Assembly (NCBI GenBank): GCA_009885275.1
Contig: VFKY01000060.1
Coordinates: 1-26,005, forward strand
Length of the DNA: 26,005 bases
From: Verrucomicrobiota bacterium
GTDB lineage: Bacteria; Verrucomicrobiota; Verrucomicrobiia; Verrucomicrobiales; Verrucomicrobiaceae
Direction: 5' to 3'
Shown: piece by piece, positions 8,003-15,146 of the stretch
Numbering within the stretch: position 1 is the stretch's first letter
Layout of the letters: every line of letters starts with the position of its first letter
The notes under the pieces: generated by a model
What the model was told of the DNA's origin: nothing
Database searches by the model: none
The model's input: the letters and a program-made list of their open reading frames with translations, nothing else
Position numbers and translations under genes: made by a program

Positions 8003-8029
8003 TAAATAAAACGCCTAAAAACTTTCATT
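8003..8029. promoter_or_regulatory. Direct repeat 2, abutting the fic start codon
   Basis: Second copy of the 27-bp repeat (core AAATAAAACGCCTAAAAA). It ends at the base before the ATG at 8030, so it covers the place where a ribosome binding site would be. Binding here would block transcription or translation start. It contains no purine-rich Shine-Dalgarno sequence. The rest of the 7795-8029 gap is AT-rich and I see nothing else in it. Confidence 0.4.
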
Positions 8030-9178
8030 ATGCAGCGCGGTCTCACTGGATATTACTTGCCCATCAGCAGTGCTGGGGAGTCTGCGCGAGCATTTATTCC
8101 CCAGCCATTGCCCCCCGATCCTCCTCTTCAGATTGATGGCGAATTGGGGGCGCTTTTGGATGCCGCCTCTACTGCATTGGGGCGTCTGGATGGTATTTCC
8201 TTATTGTTGCCCGATCCCGGCTTGTTTCTTTACACGTATGTCAGAAAAGAAGCGGTGCTTTCCTCACAAATTGAAGGCACCCAGTCGTCGCTCTCTGACT
8301 TATTGAGCCACGAGTTGGAAAATGCGCCTGCAGGTTTGCGACAAGATGCTTCAGAAGTCTCTTGTTATGTGGATGCCATGCAACAAGGCCTGGCACTCTT
8401 GAAGAAAGGCGAACCTCTCTCTCTGCGTCTCATTCGGGAGATTCATCTTGTGCTGCTTTCCCATGGGCGAGGGAGCGCGAAAATGCCTGGTGAATTTCGC
8501 ACCAGTCAAAACTGGATCGGCGGCTCGCGTCCTGACAACGCCCGATTTGTTCCACCACCACCTGATCATCTCATTGAGGTCATGGGCACGCTCGAGCTCT
8601 TTCTTCATGATAGACCTGTAAAGACTCGGCCATTGTTGAAGGCGGCTCTCGCCCACGTTCAATTCGAGACCATCCACCCCTTTCTCGATGGCAATGGCCG
8701 TCTCGGGCGCCTCCTCATCACTTTCATTCTTTGTGCGGAAGGCGTGTTGGATGCACCCTTACTCTATCTTTCTCTTTACCTCAAAAAACACCGAGATGAA
8801 TACTATCGCCTTCTTCAAGAAGTTCGGCAAAATGGTGATTGGGAAGAATGGCTCACTTTCTTTCTGACCGGAGTGCTGGAGACTTCTCGCGCCGCCACTC
8901 AGACTGCGCGAGAATTGCTCCGGCTCTTTGAACAAGATGCCATAATTTTACGCTCCGAGGCCGCCTCTGTCAGTCGTCTTCACCATCATCTTCAGCGTCG
9001 CCCGATTGTCAGCGTGGCCGAAACTGCAAAAGCTATCAGTGTATCAGTACCTACCGCAAATAAGGCACTCTCTACCTTAGAAAGCCTGGGCATCATCCAC
9101 GAGATCACAGGTCAATCTTACCGAAAAATCTTTTCTTACCGCGCTTACCTTGAAATATTAAACGCCGACACACTATAA
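8030..9178 (+). CDS. Fic family protein with C-terminal winged helix
   Basis: A 382-residue Fic/DOC enzyme, which usually transfers AMP from ATP to a Ser, Thr or Tyr of a target protein. An N-terminal Fic_N domain spans about residues 8-100 and holds the inhibitory motif SSQIEG (78-83, fitting [S/T]xxxE[G/N]), so this is a class II Fic with its own inhibitory helix. The active site is HPFLDGNGRLGR at 216-227, complete, with catalytic His216. A helical linker follows, then a winged-helix domain at about 325-372 (VSVAETAKAISVSVPTANKALSTLESLGII). This architecture is common as a stand-alone gene in bacteria; the DNA-binding domain suggests autoregulation. Two direct repeats lie just before the start. 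No antitoxin gene is beside it. Target protein unknown. Confidence 0.92.
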   Translation: MQRGLTGYYLPISSAGESARAFIPQPLPPDPPLQIDGELGALLDAASTALGRLDGISLLLPDPGLFLYTYVRKEAVLSSQIEGTQSSLSDLLSHELENAPAGLRQDASEVSCYVDAMQQGLALLKKGEPLSLRLIREIHLVLLSHGRGSAKMPGEFRTSQNWIGGSRPDNARFVPPPPDHLIEVMGTLELFLHDRPVKTRPLLKAALAHVQFETIHPFLDGNGRLGRLLITFILCAEGVLDAPLLYLSLYLKKHRDEYYRLLQEVRQNGDWEEWLTFFLTGVLETSRAATQTARELLRLFEQDAIILRSEAASVSRLHHHLQRRPIVSVAETAKAISVSVPTANKALSTLESLGIIHEITGQSYRKIFSYRAYLEILNADTL

Positions 9179-9210
9179 GGCTGAGTGGTTGCATTTTTTC
9201 ATTATTCTGT

Positions 9211-9990
9211 TCACAAAAACGCTGACAGAGGACTCGTTGCAGAAGCGAGTTCGCTGGCATCGGTCAGTCCAATTTCATAGGCGGCGCGCCCGGCTTCGGT
9301 GGCGGCTTTGAAGGCTTGGCCCATACGTGCAGGATCACTGGCGACGGCGATAGCGGTATTCACGAGGACGGCATCCGCTCCCATCTCCATGGCTTCGGAG
9401 GCGTGACTTGGAGCGCCGATACCAGCATCGACCACCACAGGAACAATGGCTTGCTCGATGATGATTTCAATTTGCCGACGGGTTGAGATTCCTTGATGGG
9501 AACCGATGGGGGAGCCTAACGGCATGACAGTGGCGGTGCCGATGTCTTGTAAACGTTTGGCCAATACAGGATCAGCATTGATGTAGGGCAGGACGATAAA
9601 TCCTTCTTTGACGAGGATTTCAGCAGCTTTGAAAGTCTCAATGGGATCGGGCAGAAGATAGCGCGGATCAGGATGTATTTCCAGTTTCACCCAATTGGGT
9701 AAGCCTGCGGCCACCGCGAGTCGAGCAAGCCGGACGGCTTCCTCGGCATTCATGGCGCCACTGGTGTTGGGCAGCAAGAGGTAGCGCTCTGGGGAGATGA
9801 ACTCTAAAATGTTGGCAAAGGGATCTTTTTTTCCGGTGAGATCAGCGCGTCGCAGGGCTACGGTCACGATCTCGCAACCGCTGGATTCCAGTGCATCGCG
9901 CATCAGTTCACCGGAGGCGAACTTGCCTGTGCCGAGCATGAGACGGGAATTGAACTGGCGACCAGCGATGATGAGGGGGCTGTTTTGCAT
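9211..9990 (-). CDS. thiG: Thiazole synthase ThiG
   Basis: A 259-residue TIM-barrel enzyme that forms the thiazole phosphate of thiamine from deoxyxylulose phosphate, dehydroglycine and ThiS thiocarboxylate. Conserved stretches are [16 protein letters not shown] at the start, [47 protein letters not shown] (with the Schiff-base Lys in VKLE), [13 protein letters not shown] (phosphate loop) and [31 protein letters not shown]. The ATG at 9988-9990 is preferred; a TTG at 10015-10017 would add nine residues and overlap the hemQ stop. It follows hemQ by 11 bp, so the two are probably co-transcribed. ThiS, ThiF and ThiH/ThiO are not in the window, which is unusual since thiG mostly sits with thiS. 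Confidence 0.95.
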   Translation of the reverse strand: MQNSPLIIAGRQFNSRLMLGTGKFASGELMRDALESSGCEIVTVALRRADLTGKKDPFANILEFISPERYLLLPNTSGAMNAEEAVRLARLAVAAGLPNWVKLEIHPDPRYLLPDPIETFKAAEILVKEGFIVLPYINADPVLAKRLQDIGTATVMPLGSPIGSHQGISTRRQIEIIIEQAIVPVVVDAGIGAPSHASEAMEMGADAVLVNTAIAVASDPARMGQAFKAATEAGRAAYEIGLTDASELASATSPLSAFL

Positions 9991-10001
9991 CGAGTTAATA
10001 A

Positions 10002-10892
10002 CTAGAGCTGCACGCAACGCAGAAGTTCGTCCACGGGTTGTTGAATGCCGATATAGAAGTCGCCGAACTCACCATACTTAGCTGTGACTTCGTCGAAACG
10101 CATTTGATAAACGATGCCCTTCACGTGGAAGGTGTCGTGCGCCAGAAGCGTAACTCCCCATTCCATCGTGTCGAGTCCAGTGGAACCGGTGATGAGTTGG
10201 CGAATCTTACCATGCCATTGGCGACCGATGCGGGCATGCCCCTGCATGAGCTCCTTTCGGGCTTCGTGATCGAGATGATACCAGTTGTTGCCATCATTGC
10301 GGCGTTTGCTCATGGGGTAGAAACAAACGACCTGCCAGTCAGCCATGTTTGGGTAGAGGCGGTCGGCGTTGTATTTCTTGATGCGCTCACGCCATTCGGT
10401 GAGACGCAGTTCGAGGACGTCATTACCGTCGAGGTCATTCGGACTTAAGACCATGCCGGTGTTTTGTTCCGGTGCTTTCTTCAACTCTTCGATAAGTTCT
10501 TTTTTGTATTCTTCTTCACTGGTGGTGTATTCGCTAAGCTCCGTCATGGATAGGTAGCTGTAGGCTGGTTGAAGGATATCTGGACCGAGGGAGAGCGTGA
10601 GTTCCTTTTCAAAGCGGTTCGCATCGTGCAAGTCGGGGGTCAGCAGCATGAATCCTATGTCAGCCTTGGGGGTGACAACGCTGAAGATGAGCAATTGCGT
10701 TTGAGGATGAGAACGAATGGTTTGCAATAGCTCGCTGAAATTTGTCTTGGCCTCCCGTTGTTCTTCGCTGCTCATCATCCGCCAGAGGCCGTGATCAATC
10801 GAGTAAAAGAGATGCAGCACATGAAGTCCTTCCGCTGGAATGAGGGTGTTCTTGGTCTGAGTGGGAGAGTTTGGGAATGGTGTTGTGGACAT
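10002..10892 (-). CDS. hemQ: Coproheme decarboxylase HemQ (chlorite dismutase family)
   Basis: A 296-residue protein of the chlorite dismutase family. In the coproporphyrin-dependent pathway HemQ (ChdC) turns coproheme into haem b with peroxide. Visible features are FYPMSKRR at 191-198, where Tyr192 matches the catalytic Tyr of Firmicutes Hem[23 protein letters not shown] with His219 as the likely proximal haem ligand, and [18 protein letters not shown], the strongly conserved C-terminal block. True chlorite dismutases lack the YPM-type Tyr and have a distal Arg, so HemQ is the better call. An acidic insert (about 120-150, rich in Glu and Lys) is longer than usual. It is upstream of thiG and divergent from the ferredoxin gene, with 137 bp between. 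Confidence 0.9.
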   Translation of the reverse strand: MSTTPFPNSPTQTKNTLIPAEGLHVLHLFYSIDHGLWRMMSSEEQREAKTNFSELLQTIRSHPQTQLLIFSVVTPKADIGFMLLTPDLHDANRFEKELTLSLGPDILQPAYSYLSMTELSEYTTSEEEYKKELIEELKKAPEQNTGMVLSPNDLDGNDVLELRLTEWRERIKKYNADRLYPNMADWQVVCFYPMSKRRNDGNNWYHLDHEARKELMQGHARIGRQWHGKIRQLITGSTGLDTMEWGVTLLAHDTFHVKGIVYQMRFDEVTAKYGEFGDFYIGIQQPVDELLRCVQL

Positions 10893-11029
10893 TTTTTGGG
10901 AGGGCTTGAGGGTAGAATTGAATATGTGGGAAAGGGTGATCTAAGCGAGCTTTCGGTGTTTTTCAAAAAAAGGTTTGAATCAGGCACAGTGTCCGCTACT
11001 TATCTGGCCCGCAATCACCCCCTATAACC

Positions 11030-11263
11030 ATGGCAGACGCAGCAAATAAGTATTCTCAAAATATCACTGGGAAATTTTACGTGGACGATCAGTGCATCGA
11101 CTGTGACCTATGTCGCGAGACAGCACCCGCAAACTTTACCCGTGATGATGACGGGGGACATAGTTATGTATTCAAGCAGGCCGAGAATGAAGCTGAGCAG
11201 GCGCTTTGCGATGAAGCCATGGCTGGTTGCCCTGTAGAAGCCATTGGCAGTGATGGAGAGTAA
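11030..11263 (+). CDS. Small [4Fe-4S] ferredoxin
   Basis: A 77-residue protein with one [4Fe-4S] site: Cys22, Cys25 and Cys28 (CIDCDLC) plus Cys67 in AGCPVEAI. A further Cys60 is present. It belongs to the single-cluster ferredoxins (Fer4_13/Fer4_15-like) and should be a cytoplasmic electron carrier; its partners are unknown. It stands alone on the plus strand, divergent from hemQ, and ends with a clear terminator 30 bp downstream. No Shine-Dalgarno sequence is visible before the ATG (CCCCCTATAACC). Confidence 0.88.
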   Translation: MADAANKYSQNITGKFYVDDQCIDCDLCRETAPANFTRDDDGGHSYVFKQAENEAEQALCDEAMAGCPVEAIGSDGE

Positions 11264-11292
11264 TGCATCGCTGAGTACCAATTTCTTTGTTT

Positions 11293-11323
11293 AATCACGC
11301 TTTGCAAAAGGCGTGATTTTTTT
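11293..11323 (+). terminator. Rho-independent terminator after the ferredoxin gene
   Basis: A perfect 8-bp stem AATCACGC/GCGTGATT (11293-11300 with 11311-11318) and a 10-base loop are followed by a T run to 11323. It separates the ferredoxin from the dciA-like gene and shows that the reading frame opening at 11324 cannot use that ATG with a normal leader. Confidence 0.88.
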
Positions 11324-11362
11324 ATGGGGCGTAATGCTCATTTAGCTGATAGGGTTCTCTTT

Positions 11363-11734
11363 ATGCGTTTCGTCACGCGCCATCAACGTCTCCGTCATCA
11401 CCTTATCGCCGATTGGCGTGGCGTGGAGGATGGTCCATTGATCGACAGTCCGGCGGTAGGGCTGGGGTCGCTCATTCCTGAAATATTAAAGACGTGGAAG
11501 CTTGATGAACGCCTCCATGAAGAGGAGTTGTCCTCAGCATGGCGGGAGACGGTTGGGGATTTTATTGCCCAGCACACAGCGCCCGATAGTTTGAAGCGAG
11601 GCGTTCTTACGGTTCGGATTTTGCAGCCTACGATTCACCACACGCTGATGATGGAAAAGGGCAGACTTTTGAAGCGGATGCAGGAGCGTTTTGGAAAGGA
11701 CACGGTGCGGGAGGTTCGCTTCCGTCACGGATAA
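11363..11734 (+). CDS. DUF721 protein, DciA-like
   Basis: A 123-residue protein from the ATG at 11363. A start at 11324 would abut the terminator T run, so the later ATG, which has AGGG about 9 bases before it, is preferred. The DUF721 core is IPEILKTWKLDERL..ELSSAWRETVGDFIAQHTAPDSLKRGVLTVRILQPTIHHTLMMEKGRLLKRM, then a closing VREVRFRHG, which matches the VxxIxFRxG ending of the family. Members include DciA, which loads the replicative helicase DnaB in bacteria without DnaC/DnaI. The N-terminal part is short, so this may be a small variant. It is 7 bp before the DUF2868 gene, so one transcript is likely. Confidence 0.78.
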   Translation: MRFVTRHQRLRHHLIADWRGVEDGPLIDSPAVGLGSLIPEILKTWKLDERLHEEELSSAWRETVGDFIAQHTAPDSLKRGVLTVRILQPTIHHTLMMEKGRLLKRMQERFGKDTVREVRFRHG

Positions 11735-11741
11735 TTTCATC

Positions 11742-13136
11742 ATGATTTGGCCTGAATTTCTCCAAGTTAGTCGTATCCGTGCCATTGAGGAATCGGATTC
11801 AGAGACTTGTGTTTGGGACAGAGATACCCTGCGCGAAGTAAATGTGGAAATGGCGAAAGCCGCGGGAGGGGATTCTGAACGCTTTCTGAGCAATCGCGCC
11901 TCATGGCTCGCGGCGAGAGTAAAAGTGGCATCAATCGTGCCAGCGTTGAGCTGTCAGGAGTTGCCATCCTGGCTGGGTACGACGGGATGGTTGATGGCTT
12001 TTATTGCAGGTTGGTGGCTTGCCGCACTGGGGCAGGAGAGTGAGATCAATCTGCTCGCCTTACCACTGATCGGTATTTTGGTTTGGAATGGAGGAGTGGT
12101 GATGTTGAGTGTGTTGACCAGTTTCAGTAAAGATAAGACCTCCTCTGTAGCACAAATTATTGAGCATTGGTTGCAGCGTTTCGGTGGCCCCGCCGTATCC
12201 GGAGCTTCCGACACTTCTCTGGAGGCTGCTAGTCGCAGAAGATTTAGAGAGCTAACTCAGTCGGTGTGGTTGCGTCATTTCAGTTGTAGTTTCAAAGCGT
12301 GGCTTCACCTCGGTGCTGCGCTTTTGGCGTTGGGTAGTATTTCTGGCATGTATGCTCGCGGATGGTCGAAGGAGTATCGCGCAGTCTGGGAGAGTACTTT
12401 GTTAGATGAAGCGGGAGCTCAGTTGTTTTTAGGAACGTTATTTACGCCTGCGGCAAAAGTTACAGGAATGGTGATTCCGAAGGAGCAATTGCCGGAGATG
12501 CGTCGTCGGCCTGAAAATGTTGTTTCTCGATCTGGTCCTGCATTGCCGTGGATTCATCTGTATGCCACAACCTTGGGGTTGTTTGTCATGATTCCGAGAG
12601 GCTTTTTGGTGCTGTTAGAATTAAATCGCGCTCAAAGAACATCGCGGCAAGTCCTTAAAGATGAAGACTGGCAGTCCTATGTGGAGAGGCTTCTGGCTTG
12701 CGCAGAAGGTGAAGGCGCAGTGGTGGAAATATTGACTTACGGATTACCGTTGAGTGATGAGTCGCAGGATCGATGGCGTTTGTGGGCAAAAAAACAATGG
12801 CGCGATATCGGACGTGCGGAATTTTGCGCGGTGCCGGTGGGAGGCGAAGCAGATTTTGTAAAGGACTGGCAACCCTCGACGACGCGGGTGTTGATTATCT
12901 TCAATCTTGCGGGAACTCCAGAAGTGGAGGTTCATCGCTGGCTCGCTGAGGCGCTCTTGGAGCGTAAATCGAGATCAATGATGCTCTTGGCGCTGGATGA
13001 AACCGAATTAATAAAACGCTGGGCAGGATTCGCTGATGCCAGGCAACGGCTTACTGAGCGGGAGAATTCATGGCGGCAAATGATGCGAGGGCTGGCGCTT
13101 AGTTTTCTTGAGATCGATAAACGCAACGCGGTTTGA
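11742..13136 (+). CDS. DUF2868 membrane protein
   Basis: A 464-residue protein from the ATG at 11742, just after the DUF721 stop; a longer reading from 11691 would overlap that gene. The first part is soluble (WPEFLQVSRIRAIEESD..FLSNRASWLAARV, as in DUF2868). Four likely membrane helices follow: WLGTTGWLMAFIAGWWLAALG, LLALPLIGILVWNGGVVMLSV, LHLGAALLALGSISGMYARGW and IHLYATTLGLFVMIPRGFLVL. The last 150 residues or so are cytoplasmic. In gamma-proteobacteria DUF2868 genes lie directly before DUF3482 GTPase genes, and the same order is seen here (46 bp gap). The function is unknown; a GTPase-linked membrane complex is the natural guess. Confidence 0.78.
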   Translation: MIWPEFLQVSRIRAIEESDSETCVWDRDTLREVNVEMAKAAGGDSERFLSNRASWLAARVKVASIVPALSCQELPSWLGTTGWLMAFIAGWWLAALGQESEINLLALPLIGILVWNGGVVMLSVLTSFSKDKTSSVAQIIEHWLQRFGGPAVSGASDTSLEAASRRRFRELTQSVWLRHFSCSFKAWLHLGAALLALGSISGMYARGWSKEYRAVWESTLLDEAGAQLFLGTLFTPAAKVTGMVIPKEQLPEMRRRPENVVSRSGPALPWIHLYATTLGLFVMIPRGFLVLLELNRAQRTSRQVLKDEDWQSYVERLLACAEGEGAVVEILTYGLPLSDESQDRWRLWAKKQWRDIGRAEFCAVPVGGEADFVKDWQPSTTRVLIIFNLAGTPEVEVHRWLAEALLERKSRSMMLLALDETELIKRWAGFADARQRLTERENSWRQMMRGLALSFLEIDKRNAV

Positions 13137-13181
13137 TGCTGCTTCGTTGACGAAACCCAGCCATGAAGTAGACAATTTACG

Positions 13182-14621
13182 GTGCCAACTACTGTTACTC
13201 TTAGTTTAATTTCTCACACCAATGCTGGTAAAACCACATTGGCGCGCACGCTGTTGCGTCGGGATGTTGGAGAAGTGCGGGATGCCGCCCACGTCACGAT
13301 TTTCAATGAAGCGCATGCGTTGATAAATGTGGGTGATGTTGCGCTCGTTTTGTGGGATACCCCTGGTTTTGGCGATTCCGCACGCTTACTCAAGCGCTTG
13401 CAAAGAGTGGATCGTCCGATGTTCTGGTTTTTTAATCAGGTGTGGGATCGCCTTACTGACAAACCGCTATGGTGCAGTCAGCAGGCATTGCGCAATGTGC
13501 GCGAAGAAGCTGATGTGGTTTTGTATCTTGTAAATGCGAGTGAGAGTTTGGTGGGCGGAACTTTCGTAGAGCCTGAAATGGAGATACTTGACTGGCTTGG
13601 CAAACCCGTGGTGGTGTTGTTGAATCAGACCGGCGCACCGCGACCTGCCGAGGAGGAAGCAGCAGAAGAATTTCTCTGGCGAGATCACCTCACCAAGTTT
13701 CCCATCGTCAGTAGCGTCATTAATATGGATGCCTTCTCCCGTTGCTGGGTGCAGGAAGGGGAATTGATGCATACCATTTCGGCAGTATTGACGGGAGCAA
13801 AGCGAGAGGCATTTGAGAAGCTTAGCGATGCTTGGACAGAGAGAAATGAAGCGGTCTTCGCTCGTTCGATGCAGGCGCTAGCCAATCAATTGATGGCCAA
13901 TGCTCTTGATGGAGTTGCTGTTAAAACAGAATCATTTTTGCAGAAGCTAGGATTTAATCGAGGGTCCATTGAGTCTGACTGGAGTGAAGCACGGCAGAAG
14001 TTAAGTGAATCCCTGGCGATGCGAGCTGAGCAGGCGATGAATGAGCTTATTGTTTTGCACTCGCTTGAAGGACACGATGAGACAGCGGCTTTGCTGGGGG
14101 CGCGGCGTGATTTTGCAGAGCCCAAGCAGGTGGAGGCTGCAGTTTGGAGTGCCGTAAGTGGTATTGCTACTGGGGCGCTGGCAGGATTGATTGTTGACCT
14201 CAAGGCCGGTGGACTCACGTTCGGAGGAGGAGCATTACTGGGGGGGCTTAGCGGAGGGTTCAGTGCTTATGCCTTGATCAAGACCTATCATCTCGTGCGT
14301 GCTGACGACAATAAGCTTCACTGGTCAGGTGAGCATTTTCGAGAACAAGTAAAACTCGCATTGCTCTCTTATCTCGCAGTGTCGCACTTTGGGCGAGGTC
14401 GTGGAACCTGGAAACGTGATCCGCGCCCAGCGCACTGGCAAGAGAGTGTGAATATGTTAATAGATGAATGGAGAGATAAAGTGGAATTCGTCTGGAAGCG
14501 TTCTCTGCGCAGTGACGTCTCAGTCTCTCGAGTGAATGAAGAGATGCTCATCATGATGACTGATCTCGGGAATGAAATACTCCGGCGATTGTATCCCCCA
14601 GCGGCTACACCTGATACTTAA
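13182..14621 (+). CDS. DUF3482 GTPase
   Basis: A 479-residue protein with a GTG start and no visible ribosome binding site. The N-terminal G domain has G1 SHTNAGKTTL (11-20), G3 WDTPGFGDS (58-66) and G4 LLNQTG (146-151), where NQTG replaces the usual NKxD. The C-terminal half is DUF3482: long helices, then a glycine-rich membrane-prone segment GIATGALAGLIVDLKAGG and GGGALLGGLSGGFSAYALI (about 325-365), so it probably attaches to the membrane. It pairs with the DUF2868 membrane protein just upstream. Members of this pair have no established job; a TRAFAC-type GTPase acting on membrane structure or ion balance is a guess. It is the last gene before a long gene-free stretch. Confidence 0.82.
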   Translation: MPTTVTLSLISHTNAGKTTLARTLLRRDVGEVRDAAHVTIFNEAHALINVGDVALVLWDTPGFGDSARLLKRLQRVDRPMFWFFNQVWDRLTDKPLWCSQQALRNVREEADVVLYLVNASESLVGGTFVEPEMEILDWLGKPVVVLLNQTGAPRPAEEEAAEEFLWRDHLTKFPIVSSVINMDAFSRCWVQEGELMHTISAVLTGAKREAFEKLSDAWTERNEAVFARSMQALANQLMANALDGVAVKTESFLQKLGFNRGSIESDWSEARQKLSESLAMRAEQAMNELIVLHSLEGHDETAALLGARRDFAEPKQVEAAVWSAVSGIATGALAGLIVDLKAGGLTFGGGALLGGLSGGFSAYALIKTYHLVRADDNKLHWSGEHFREQVKLALLSYLAVSHFGRGRGTWKRDPRPAHWQESVNMLIDEWRDKVEFVWKRSLRSDVSVSRVNEEMLIMMTDLGNEILRRLYPPAATPDT

Positions 14622-14640
14622 ACGTCGTAATGAAGCGGTT

Positions 14641-14662
14641 ATGAAATGTGCGGACATTTCAT
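14641..14662. repeat. 9-bp perfect hairpin
   Basis: ATGAAATGT-GCGG-ACATTTCAT, 20 bp past the DUF3482 stop codon. No T run follows on either strand, so it is not a classic terminator, though it may stabilise the upstream mRNA end. Confidence 0.6.
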
Positions 14663-14666
14663 GAGC

Positions 14667-14702
14667 AAAAAAAAGCTCTCCGGCCTTGCGACCGGAGAGC
14701 TT
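14667..14702 (-). terminator. Strong Rho-independent terminator facing left
   Basis: An 11-bp perfect stem AAGCTCTCCGG/CCGGAGAGCTT (14673-14683 with 14692-14702) with an 8-base loop. Eight A residues on the plus strand (14667-14674) read as a T run after the stem on the minus strand, while no T run follows on the plus strand. It therefore ends a leftward transcript, yet no leftward protein gene lies to its right. Confidence 0.75.
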
Positions 14703-14793
14703 GCGATCCAGCAACCAATACGAGGATCGAACGAAAAGGAATCAGCAAACCGGGCTGGACCCATTCAGACTGCCAAACAAATGTCCGCAGACT
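14667..14793 (-). ncRNA. Candidate small RNA (about 125 nt) ending at the minus-strand terminator
   Basis: Inferred from an orphan leftward terminator. A possible promoter on the minus strand has TTGACG (14822-14827) and TAAGAT (14800-14805), 16 bp apart. The transcript would include a second hairpin CGATCC/GGATCG (14704-14709 with 14724-14729) and then the terminator. It does not resemble tmRNA, 6S, RNase P or SRP RNA that I can recognise. Promoter match is modest. Confidence 0.3.
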
Positions 14794-14890
14794 GCATTAA
14801 TCTTAAAATCTTTTGGGACAACGTCAATGCGGAGTCCTTACTTTTTCAAAAACAGTTTCAAAAATATAATTACCATAATAAATTGCTGGC

Positions 14891-14910
14891 TTTTAGCTAA
14901 AAATTTTAGC
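14891..14910. promoter_or_regulatory. Overlapping palindromes upstream of the PQQ/acyl-reduction operon
   Basis: TTTTAGCTAAAA (14891-14902) is a perfect palindrome and overlaps GCTAAAA-A-TTTTAGC (14896-14910). A TTGACA lies ten bases on (14921-14926), though no good -10 box is seen at normal spacing. A regulator site for the operon at 15147 is possible. Confidence 0.25.
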
Positions 14911-15146
14911 ATTTTACCGATTGACAGGCTTTTGGATTTTTTAAATGCGGCAAAAAAGATATAAAATGCATGAAAAGACTGTCCAAATTCTATATTTCTG
15001 GTGGTCTGTTCTGACATTCTTGTTTTTGCCGTCCAATTTCTCAATGCGTTCCTACACAATGATACATTTTGCGGTTTTCACGCGTTATATCGGGCCGGTC
15101 CCGAGTATTCACTAACTCGCTAAATTTCAAATTATACAATACAACT

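Larger units (their letters stand above)
14622..15146. other. Gene-free stretch with hairpins, a minus-strand terminator and palindromes
   Basis: About 525 bp without a supported protein gene. It holds a 9-bp hairpin (14641-14662), a minus-strand terminator (14667-14702), a possible minus-strand small RNA, a run of overlapping palindromes (14891-14910) and the promoter region of the operon starting at 15147. It is clearly more AT-rich from 14800 onward. The short readings here (up to 92 codons) have no family features. Confidence 0.6.

Noticed and set aside
8030..9178. Fic toxin-antitoxin pair
   Set aside because: The inhibitory SSQIEG motif is inside the Fic protein itself and no small antitoxin gene adjoins it.
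10893..11029. TPP riboswitch before hemQ-thiG
   Set aside because: The conserved CUGAGA and ACCUGA-type core elements are not present on the minus strand in this gap.
14921..14967. TTGACA plus TATAAAAT as the operon promoter
   Set aside because: The boxes are 33 bp apart, far outside the usual 16-18 bp. Either box may be chance.
14646..15059. Several small readings in the gene-free stretch (61-92 codons)
   Set aside because: They run through hairpins and AT-rich DNA, differ in composition from neighbours and show no family pattern or ribosome binding site.
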